From Nitrospirota bacterium (GTDB lineage: Bacteria; Nitrospirota; 9FT-COMBO-42-15; HDB-SIOI813): a stretch of DNA of 12,488 nt. Positions 1 through 5,310 of this stretch are shown here, piece after piece. A model generated the notes under the pieces. It saw only the letters and a list, made by a program, of their open reading frames with translations, ran no database searches and was not told where the DNA came from. Numbering within the stretch: position 1 is the stretch's first letter; every line of letters begins with the position of its first letter. Made by a program: the position numbers and the translations under genes. The DNA lies in assembly GCA_023248365.1 (NCBI GenBank), contig JAHFER010000024.1, positions 1-12,488 on the forward strand, in the 5' to 3' direction.

Positions 1-1
1 A

Positions 2-481
2 CTTACCCCTGACAAGGCTAAAGAGCTTGGTGTGGTTGGCATTACTGCCAGGGCCAGCGGTCAGTCACTTGATTGCCGTATACAAAATCCGTTTCCTCCA
101 TACGACCGGATCGTCCCAAATATGACAGTACTTCAATCAGGGGATGTCCATTCGAGGACATGGGTAAGAGTAGAAGAGGTAAGGGATTCTATAGACCTTA
201 TAAGTAAGATATTGAGATTACTTCCTTCCGGTAGAATCAAGTCCGGTTTTGATTTGCCGGCGGCGGACAGTAAGGGTTTTGCCGTAGTTGAAGGGTGGAG
301 GGGGGAGATAGTTTACTGGATTCAATCAGGGCCAAAGGGTGAGATAAACAGGTGTATGGTCAGGGACCCTTCCAGTGTAAACTGGCTTGCCGTTGAACAG
401 GCGATACACGGAAACATAGTGCCTGATTTTCCGCTTTGCAATAAAAGCTTTAATCTGTCCTATTCAGGACATGATTTGTAA
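2..481 (+). CDS. Hydrogenase-related large subunit (HycE/HyfG/NuoD-like, Ehr type), C-terminal part only
   Basis: This is the C-terminal 159 residues of a large subunit of the group 4 [NiFe]-hydrogenase / complex I 49 kDa family; the frame is open to the left window edge, so the gene starts upstream. The GTG at 32 is only an internal codon. The segment ARASG...D..R...Y and the end of the protein (VRDPSSVNW, GNIVPDFPL) resemble HycE/HyfG. In true hydrogenases the end reads DPCxxC, and those cysteines bind Ni. Here the aligned stretch is NLSYSGHDL (bases 452-478), with Ser and Gly in place of both cysteines. This fits the 'energy-converting hydrogenase-related' (Ehr) complexes, which resemble Ech/Hyc complexes but probably do not make or use H2. 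The small subunit gene follows after a 182-base gap. Family is certain; the Ehr call depends on my from-memory alignment. Confidence 0.85.
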   Translation, partial: LTPDKAKELGVVGITARASGQSLDCRIQNPFPPYDRIVPNMTVLQSGDVHSRTWVRVEEVRDSIDLISKILRLLPSGRIKSGFDLPAADSKGFAVVEGWRGEIVYWIQSGPKGEINRCMVRDPSSVNWLAVEQAIHGNIVPDFPLCNKSFNLSYSGHDL

Positions 482-487
482 AGAATG

Positions 488-602
488 TAACCACAGAGGC
501 ACTGAGACACAGAGAAAATAAAAGTTTATAATTAAAAATTTCAGAGTAAAATTCAAAAATTTAATTTTTGATTTCTCCCGTGCCTCTGTGTCTCTGTGGT
601 TA
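488..602. repeat. Hairpin-forming intergenic repeat, CCACAGAG family
   Basis: The arms 488-498 (TAACCACAGAG) and 592-602 (CTCTGTGGTTA) are perfect inverted repeats. A second nested pair, 506-514 (GACACAGAG) with 584-592 (CTCTGTGTC), extends the stem across a seven-base bulge. The core is AT-rich and holds a further small palindrome at 554-570. The element fills most of the 182-base gap between the large and small subunit genes, where a tight operon would be expected. A related motif lies at 7914-7932. It may be a non-autonomous mobile or REP-like element; no target duplication is evident. Confidence 0.65.
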
Positions 603-663
603 TTTTTAGTTTTTCAAGTTTTATATGTAGGATACTAAAAAGGTAAATAAAGGAGTTAGTTAA

Positions 664-1185
664 TTGTTAAAAATTCTTCATCAGATATTCAGAACCGGCG
701 TTGTCACAGAGCCGCTTCCTGCTGAGACAGAGGCGGAGATTGAGATCGTTGGCGCCAGGCTGGAAAAGGATATACTAAGGCGATTCCAGAGGAGCCTTAC
801 AATAAGGTTTGTGGATGCAGGCTCATGCAACGGGTGCGAACTGGAGATCCAGGCCCTGAGCAACCCGATTTATAACTGCGAACGTTTTGGTATTCACTTC
901 ACCGCATCTCCAAGATTTGCAGACTTGCTTCTTGTCACCGGCCCGGTCTCAAGAAACATGGAGATCGCCCTCCGCAGAACCTACAACGCCATGCCCCCGC
1001 CCAAGCTTGTTGTTGCAGTAGGTGACTGCGGCTACAATGGAGGGATATTCGGCGTCAGCTACGCATCCCTCGGCGGTGTTGACAAGGTGCTACCCGTTGA
1101 TGCCTATATAAAAGGCTGCCCCCCCAACCCTGCCGATCTACTCAATGGAATTCTCAGAGTAATAAACCCGGATTTTTTAGATTGA
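664..1185 (+). CDS. Hydrogenase-related small subunit (HycG/HyfI/NuoB-like)
   Basis: A 173-residue protein of the NuoB / [NiFe]-hydrogenase small subunit family that carries the proximal [4Fe-4S] cluster (N2 equivalent) in a membrane-bound, ion-translocating complex. The four likely ligands are C55 and C58 (GSCNGCE), C122 (VGDCGY) and C152 (KGCPPNP). The sequence SCNGCE with a downstream GCPPNP is closer to HyfI/HycG than to canonical NuoB. The start is TTG at 664, supported by AGGAG at 651-655 with an eight-base spacing. The gene belongs with the large-subunit gene upstream, and no accessory gene follows it: the stop codon overlaps the -35 box of the toxin-antitoxin promoter. Given the missing Ni ligands in the partner subunit, electron transfer with a non-H2 substrate is likelier than hydrogenase activity (inference). 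Confidence 0.88.
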   Translation: MLKILHQIFRTGVVTEPLPAETEAEIEIVGARLEKDILRRFQRSLTIRFVDAGSCNGCELEIQALSNPIYNCERFGIHFTASPRFADLLLVTGPVSRNMEIALRRTYNAMPPPKLVVAVGDCGYNGGIFGVSYASLGGVDKVLPVDAYIKGCPPNPADLLNGILRVINPDFLD

Positions 1186-1210
1186 CAGGAACTTACCATT
1201 TCCTTACACT
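1182..1210 (+). promoter_or_regulatory. Sigma-70-type promoter of the vapBC pair
   Basis: A perfect TTGACA -35 box (1182-1187) is followed after 17 bases by TACACT (1205-1210). The -35 box overlaps the TGA stop of the preceding small-subunit gene. The -10 box lies inside the inverted-repeat operator, so repressor binding would block polymerase. Expected transcription start is near 1217. Confidence 0.75.
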
Positions 1211-1235
1211 AAAAGTAAGGAAAATAATTCCTTAC
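1191..1235. promoter_or_regulatory. Operator with alternating CTTAC/GTAAG half-sites (autoregulation of vapBC)
   Basis: Half-sites TTCCTTAC (1200-1207), GTAAGGAA (1215-1222) and TTCCTTAC (1228-1235) alternate in orientation and give two overlapping palindromes. A weaker ACTTACC lies at 1191-1197. They cover the -10 box, the transcription start and the leader up to the ribosome site AGGAGG (1237-1242). VapB/AbrB-type antitoxins usually bind such palindromes cooperatively with their toxin; binding here is inferred. Confidence 0.65.
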
Positions 1236-1248
1236 CAGGAGGCAGACA

Positions 1249-1476
1249 ATGATAGTTGCAAAAGTAACATCAAAAGGGCAGATAACCATTCCCAAAAAGG
1301 TCAGGGAAAAGCTTGGAGTACATCCGGGTGAAGATGTCGGGTTTGAAGAAAAAGATGGTATAGTGTTTATAAAAAAGGCGGTAACGAAGTCTCCGTTTGA
1401 TAAATGGGCAGGGAAACTCCATCGTCAGAAAGGAAAGAAAACAGACGACATTATCAGGGATTTGAGGGGTGAATGA
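1249..1476 (+). CDS. vapB: AbrB/SpoVT-family antitoxin (VapB type)
   Basis: A 75-residue protein with the swapped-hairpin AbrB/SpoVT/MazE DNA-binding fold at about residues 2-45. The family signature is clear: KVTSKGQITIPKKVREKLGV, then PGEDVGFEEKDG. The tail (residues 48-75, DKWAGKL...DDIIRDLRGE) is the segment that in related antitoxins wraps around and blocks the PIN toxin. The start ATG has AGGAGG at 1237-1242, six bases upstream. The stop overlaps the toxin start (ATGA at 1473-1476), the usual antitoxin-first, coupled arrangement. It probably represses its own promoter through the palindromes just upstream. The family is certain; the function as antitoxin rests on the adjacent PIN gene. 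Confidence 0.93.
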   Translation: MIVAKVTSKGQITIPKKVREKLGVHPGEDVGFEEKDGIVFIKKAVTKSPFDKWAGKLHRQKGKKTDDIIRDLRGE

Positions 1477-1949
1477 TCTCTGCAGTTGATACCAATATCC
1501 TTCTTGATATGCTTATTCCCAATGAAGAACATATGAAAGGATCGAAAAGTCTGCTGGAAGCCTATCTTGAAAAAGGCCGTCTTGTAATCTGCGAAATTGT
1601 GTATGCAGAACTTGCCTCACAATTTGCATCTGGTGACGAGCTCAATAGTTTTCTTTCAGAAACAGGAATCAGGCTAACCGGTTCAAATGAAAAATCCCTA
1701 TGCCTTGCAGGGGAGAGGTGGCTGCACTATTCTAAGAACAGAAGCCGTAACATTAGCTGCCCGAAATGCAGTAAAAAGGTAAGCCACTTATGTTCTTACT
1801 GCGGAGCTATCATACCGATTCGTCAAAGGGTGCTGAGTGATTTTATTATAGGCGCTCATGCGCTGGTGCAAGCGGATATTTTGCTTTCAAGGGATCGGGG
1901 AATATATAAAACGTATTTCAGTGATCTGAAGGTGATAAGTTCTGTATAA
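1473..1949 (+). CDS. vapC: PIN-domain ribonuclease toxin (VapC type) with a four-cysteine insertion
   Basis: A 158-residue PIN-domain protein, expected to be a Mg2+-dependent endoribonuclease that cuts RNA when freed from its antitoxin. Likely acidic active-site residues are D6 (AVDTN), E46 (VYAEL), D123 (LSDFIIGAHAL) and D141 (LSRDRGIY). The C-terminal block DFIIGAHALVQAD...RDRGIY...YF is typical of one VapC subgroup. The oddity is an insertion holding C96, C99, C107 and C110 (CPKC and CSYC, bases 1758-1802), placed just before the helix with D123. It looks like a small zinc knuckle, which standard VapC toxins lack. ATG overlaps the antitoxin stop, so translation is coupled. No frame damage is visible and the pair appears intact. 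Confidence 0.92.
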   Translation: MISAVDTNILLDMLIPNEEHMKGSKSLLEAYLEKGRLVICEIVYAELASQFASGDELNSFLSETGIRLTGSNEKSLCLAGERWLHYSKNRSRNISCPKCSKKVSHLCSYCGAIIPIRQRVLSDFIIGAHALVQADILLSRDRGIYKTYFSDLKVISSV

Positions 1950-1964
1950 AAATAAATAGGGGAA

Positions 1965-1997
1965 TTAACCAAGAATGAACACGAACAGGCACAAAGG
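1965..1997. repeat. Degenerate dispersed intergenic repeat (AACCACGAATGAACACGAA-like)
   Basis: The stretch beginning TTAACCAAGAATGAACACGA resembles a dispersed non-coding repeat family that I recall from environmental bacterial genomes, here degenerate and single. It sits in the 94-base gap between the convergent toxin and HD genes. No clear terminator hairpin is present in that gap. Confidence 0.35.
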
Positions 1998-2043
1998 CCG
2001 GACTCTAAAATTCAGGACACATGGGTTTGAGGAGAGTTAGGAT

Positions 2044-2697
2044 TTATTCCTCCCCTTCCCATTCCTTAAAAAACCTGTCTAAATACTGTTCCATGAATCG
2101 GTGCCGCTCTTCGGCCATCTTCTTTGCGGTTTTAGTATTCATGAGGTCTTTCAATAAAAGGAGTTTTTCATAAAAGTGGTTGATGGAGGGGCCTTTGTTG
2201 TTTTTATATTGTTCAAAGGTCTCATGTTCTGCCGGTTTAATATCAGGATTATATATTGCTAATCCTTTGTAGCCGCCGTAGGCAAAGGCCCTGGCAATGC
2301 CGATTGCACCAATGGCATCCAGACGGTCGGCATCCTGAACCACCATCCCTTCAGAAGAATGCATACGTGTTTCAACACCAGCGCCTTTGAAAGACACCTC
2401 ATTGATTATTTCACAAACATGCGCGATTACACCTTCTTCAACTTTAAGTCCCTCAAGCCATTCTCTTGCAACCCGAGGGCCGACTGTAAGGTCACCGCCA
2501 TGAAATTTATGATCCGCAATATCATGAAGGAGTGCCCCAAGCTGGACAGTAAAAAGGTCGGCCTTTTCCTGTTCACCAATATGGACTGCCGTCTTCCAAA
2601 CCCTGTAAACATGCCACCAGTCATGGCCTGAGCTTTCATCCTCCATCTTTTTCCTTACATATTCTTCAGTCTGTTTCAAAATTGATTCTTTATTCAT
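2044..2697 (-). CDS. HD-domain metal-dependent phosphohydrolase (YedJ-like)
   Basis: A 217-residue soluble protein of the HD superfamily, close to the YedJ-type group of uncharacterised phosphohydrolases. Metal ligands are recognisable: H29 in HDWWH (25-29), the H58-D59 doublet in LLHDIAD, and D122/D124 in QDADRLDAIGAIG. The residues after the last motif (AFAYGG, then a helical C-terminus with NHFYEKLLLLKDLMNT) match the group. The natural substrate is unknown, though HD proteins of this type act on nucleotides or other phosphomonoesters. The start ATG at 2697 has AAGGAG at 2708-2713 on the minus strand and a good promoter farther upstream. It is transcribed divergently from the DUF2007 gene. 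No anomaly is seen. Confidence 0.9.
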   Translation of the reverse strand: MNKESILKQTEEYVRKKMEDESSGHDWWHVYRVWKTAVHIGEQEKADLFTVQLGALLHDIADHKFHGGDLTVGPRVAREWLEGLKVEEGVIAHVCEIINEVSFKGAGVETRMHSSEGMVVQDADRLDAIGAIGIARAFAYGGYKGLAIYNPDIKPAEHETFEQYKNNKGPSINHFYEKLLLLKDLMNTKTAKKMAEERHRFMEQYLDRFFKEWEGEE

Positions 2698-2742
2698 GCG
2701 TTAGAAGCTCCTTTAAAGGTTGATCTATTTTATGACATTTTT

Positions 2743-2771
2743 ATTCTATATAATTTTTATAATATGTTCAA
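2743..2771 (-). promoter_or_regulatory. Sigma-70-type promoter for the HD phosphohydrolase gene
   Basis: On the minus strand TTGAAC (2766-2771) and TAGAAT (2743-2748) are separated by exactly 17 bases of AT-rich sequence. Transcription would begin near 2736 and give a leader of about 40 bases that includes the ribosome site at 2708-2713. Confidence 0.6.
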
Positions 2772-2850
2772 ATTGCTGAACTCTATGTTAATATATCATT
2801 CACACCTTTACAACTATGTTCAAGACATTGAAAGAAATGGTTAAAGATAT

Positions 2851-3060
2851 ATGAGTGAAGAATGGGTAGAAGTATTTGTTACATACGATTCTATTGAAGC
2901 AGAGATGATAAAAGACCTGTTGGAGAGCGGAGGAATACAAGTAGTAATGAAGTCATCAAAGGTATCTCCTTATCCTGTGAATATCGGCAGAATGGGAGAG
3001 GTGAAAATCTTAGTCAGAAAAGGAGATGTGGGTGCAGCAGAGGAAGTTATAAAGGGCTAA
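2851..3060 (+). CDS. DUF2007 family small protein (putative signal-transducing protein)
   Basis: A 69-residue protein that nearly fills one DUF2007 domain (residues 4-66). The pattern W.EV..T.D..EAEMIKDLLESGGI, then SPYPVN.GRMGEVKILVRKGD...A.EVI, is characteristic. The family has a small ferredoxin-like, PII-reminiscent fold and no firmly assigned biochemical role, so no function is claimed. No strong Shine-Dalgarno is seen before the ATG; the upstream sequence is AT-rich. An alternative start inside the protein is unlikely because residues 4-10 are already part of the conserved strand. Its stop lies one base from the end of the convergent DsbA-like gene. Confidence 0.85.
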   Translation: MSEEWVEVFVTYDSIEAEMIKDLLESGGIQVVMKSSKVSPYPVNIGRMGEVKILVRKGDVGAAEEVIKG

Positions 3061-3061
3061 T

Positions 3062-3931
3062 TTACAGGTATTCCCACATGCAAAAATGCCCCACAGGCCG
3101 CTTCCTCACAATTGAAGCCTTCAATAGTTTCTCTAATATGCTCTCAGCTTCTTCCCTTGATACCTCGCAGACCACGCAGACCTCTTTCGTTGAAACATGT
3201 CTGTACTTTCTCACAAATGTTTCAACATCAGGCGGTGTGCCCCGCTTAATTTCCGGAGCAAGTTCTTTTATGGCCCTCAGGTAATCATCATAACTATTAT
3301 CTCCATCGAGAATCCTGTATGCACCTGAATCGTTTGTAATAAGCAGCGCAGGAAAGGAATATCTCAAATGTCCCTCTGTCACCTTTGTATCCCTGGCCTC
3401 CGGCACAGGATGACGGGTTGCTTCCCAGTCCTCACGGAATGCCTGCCTTGCAGCATCACTGTCAATATCCTTACGCAATCTTTCCACATTTATGCTGGTA
3501 ACCTCTCCGGCCAGTTTTAACAATGCCTCTTTATTGTCTAACTGCCTCTTTTCCGTGAGAAATCCTTCACGAATTCTTCGCAGGAATGTGTCTTCCAATT
3601 CTGCGCCCTGAAAGCTGGCTGCCTTCACTGCTATACATGCCGGATGAGAAGATGCCGGAGGATTTTCTAACCAGAAACTTGGGTCAACAGGCATCTCTGT
3701 TTTTATTGAGGTCTCTTCCTGATGTTTTGCCATTGCCTCTGCATCCCCGCCGGACAACTTGTAAAGAGGGTCATAGAAATCCTCTGACCATTTTCCCATT
3801 AGACCGCCCATGCGGTGTCTCCATAGGATCTGCTCGCCAAACTCTTCCCTGAGTTTCCGGTAATTGGGTTCATTGCCCCACGACCAGGAACATAATGGAT
3901 CTGTAAAGTATTCAGCCCTTATCTTTTCCAT
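3062..3931 (-). CDS. Cytosolic DsbA/FrnE-like thioredoxin-fold protein with one active-site cysteine
   Basis: A 289-residue DsbA-superfamily protein, similar in outline to FrnE/YjbH: a thioredoxin fold with a helical insertion. The active-site stretch near the N-terminus is DPLCSWSWG, so C14 is present but the second position of CxxC is Ser (CSWS). A cis-Pro region is likely at SFPALLI, about residues 190-196. No signal peptide is present, so it should act in the cytosol. The last 55 residues (KEVCVVCEVSREEAESILEKL...) look like a winged-helix or helical add-on with two further cysteines. I chose the ATG at 3931 because AGGAGG (minus strand, 3938-3943) lies six bases upstream; the in-frame ATG at 3946 overlaps that site and would add five residues. 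It lies directly behind the SQR gene, suggesting a thiol or persulfide role (inference). Confidence 0.85.
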   Translation of the reverse strand: MEKIRAEYFTDPLCSWSWGNEPNYRKLREEFGEQILWRHRMGGLMGKWSEDFYDPLYKLSGGDAEAMAKHQEETSIKTEMPVDPSFWLENPPASSHPACIAVKAASFQGAELEDTFLRRIREGFLTEKRQLDNKEALLKLAGEVTSINVERLRKDIDSDAARQAFREDWEATRHPVPEARDTKVTEGHLRYSFPALLITNDSGAYRILDGDNSYDDYLRAIKELAPEIKRGTPPDVETFVRKYRHVSTKEVCVVCEVSREEAESILEKLLKASIVRKRPVGHFCMWEYL

Positions 3932-3948
3932 TGCAAGCCTCCTCATGG

Positions 3949-5202
3949 TTATTCTATCTTTTTAATATTTAACGCTCTAAGGATCATCTTTTCATAAAAA
4001 GGTTCACTGTCCCCTTTTTTCATCTTATGGATAAAATATTTTTCAAATCCTACTTTTGCAAGGTGTACCCATTTGCCCTTCTTTGCCCATGTAACATCCC
4101 TTGGAGGGTTCTGCGGCATGGCAACAAAGGCAATGCCGGTATCTCCCATGTCTGCAAGGCAAATGGCGTTCCATGTTGGTTTTGAAGAGACGGCTTCACC
4201 TTTGATTGAGGCCTTGATATTATGAACTGCTGCTGAAACCATTGACTCTATCATGTATCCGGTCTTTGGTACTCCTGTTGGGAGAGGCGTGGCCTCAACC
4301 GGCGCGATTGCGATACAGACCCCGACTGCATATATATTCTGGTATTTAGGAGACCTCTGGAAAGAATCTACTATTACAAAGCCTCTGGGATTACACAGGC
4401 CTTCCACCTGTGCGACTGCGTCAACCCCTTTAAACGCAGGGATGATCATTGAATATTTAAATGGAATTTCCTTCTCACCTTCATTCAGTACTTCAATTAT
4501 CATCTTTCCTTGTTCAACCTTTTTTATCTTAGTATTTGTATGCCACCTGATATCTCTTTCCCTGAATTCATGTTCCAGAAGTCCTTTGGAATCACCAACG
4601 CCGGCGACTCCCATATGGCCTATATAAGGCTCTGGTGTGACAAAGGTTATTGGAAACTTCTTTTTAATCCTCCTGTTGCGAAGGTCTGAGTCAATGATGA
4701 AGCTGAATTCATAGGCAGGGCCAAAACAGGAGGCCCCCTGTGCTGCACCGATAATAACCGGCCCCGGTTCCTCAAGGAGCCTTTTGTACTCCTCATATGC
4801 CCTTTCGGCATGATCAACCGTGCAGATAGAAATGGTATTTCCCTCAGGCCCAAGATCCTCTATTTCTTCAAATGCTAATTTAGGCCCTGTAGCTATAATA
4901 AGATAATCGTAAGGAATCACGTTGCCTGCAACTGTGGTTACCTCATTTTTAACTGGGTCAATCTTAACTGCGGCTTCAGCTATAAACCTTATCCCTTTTT
5001 TCTCAAGGCATGGTCTTAATGGAAAGGTTATATCTTTTCGTGTCCTCCATCCTACAGCAACCCAGGGATTTGAGGGTACGAAGGTAAAGGTCTCCGTGTT
5101 TGAGATGACTGTAACATCATGGGTAGAATCAAGAAGCCCCCTTATCTCATACGCCGCAGGCAATCCCCCTGTGGAAGCGCCTATTATCACTATTTTTGCC
5201 AT
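3949..5202 (-). CDS. sqr: Sulfide:quinone oxidoreductase (FAD-dependent)
   Basis: A 417-residue FAD-dependent disulfide oxidoreductase of the SQR family, which oxidises sulfide to sulfane sulfur or polysulfide and passes electrons to membrane quinone. The N-terminal dinucleotide fold begins IVIIGASTGG (4-13); a second nucleotide-binding region begins near 147. Cysteines C127, C159 (QGASCFGPAYEF) and C348 (ICLADMGDTG) match the spacing of the three essential cysteines that I recall for Acidithiobacillus SQR (128, 160, 356). The usual GD of the FAD site is replaced by AVGVC (292-296), as in some SQRs. PTGVPKTGYMIE (308-319) is family-typical. The C-terminal 50 residues are rich in Lys and aromatics and fit monotopic membrane attachment. 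ATG at 5202 has GGGAGG at 5211-5216. The DsbA-like gene follows two bases after the stop. Confidence 0.9.
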   Translation of the reverse strand: MAKIVIIGASTGGLPAAYEIRGLLDSTHDVTVISNTETFTFVPSNPWVAVGWRTRKDITFPLRPCLEKKGIRFIAEAAVKIDPVKNEVTTVAGNVIPYDYLIIATGPKLAFEEIEDLGPEGNTISICTVDHAERAYEEYKRLLEEPGPVIIGAAQGASCFGPAYEFSFIIDSDLRNRRIKKKFPITFVTPEPYIGHMGVAGVGDSKGLLEHEFRERDIRWHTNTKIKKVEQGKMIIEVLNEGEKEIPFKYSMIIPAFKGVDAVAQVEGLCNPRGFVIVDSFQRSPKYQNIYAVGVCIAIAPVEATPLPTGVPKTGYMIESMVSAAVHNIKASIKGEAVSSKPTWNAICLADMGDTGIAFVAMPQNPPRDVTWAKKGKWVHLAKVGFEKYFIHKMKKGDSEPFYEKMILRALNIKKIE

Positions 5203-5224
5203 ATCTTATTCCTCCCGTTTATTG

Positions 5225-5254
5225 ATTATATCCCATTATTCTATTTGGCTTCAA
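5225..5254 (-). promoter_or_regulatory. Sigma-70-type promoter for the sqr operon
   Basis: On the minus strand TTGAAG (5249-5254) and a perfect TATAAT (5225-5230) are 18 bases apart. The expected transcript starts near 5218 and immediately includes the GGGAGG ribosome site (5211-5216), so the leader is about 16 bases. Confidence 0.6.
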
Positions 5255-5269
5255 ATATATAAAATCAAA

Positions 5270-5299
5270 TTGACTTTAAATACTTTACACTGGTATCTT
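5270..5299 (+). promoter_or_regulatory. Possible promoter for the chromate transporter gene
   Basis: TTGACT (5270-5275) is followed after 18 bases by TATCTT (5294-5299). Transcription would start near 5306, about five bases before the ATG. The only ribosome-site-like motif (GGAG, 5305-5308) is two bases from the ATG, too close to work normally, so a near-leaderless message is possible. The spacing and -10 box are only fair. Confidence 0.35.
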
Positions 5300-5310
5300 G
5301 TTCCGGAGCC

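Noticed and set aside
32..481. A complete gene starting at GTG 32
   Set aside because: The frame is open to the window edge and the residues encoded before 32 (TPDKAKELG) fit the family, so this is the tail of a longer gene.
2359..2639. Overlapping frames on both strands inside the HD phosphohydrolase gene
   Set aside because: Shadows of a gene whose catalytic motifs run intact through this region.
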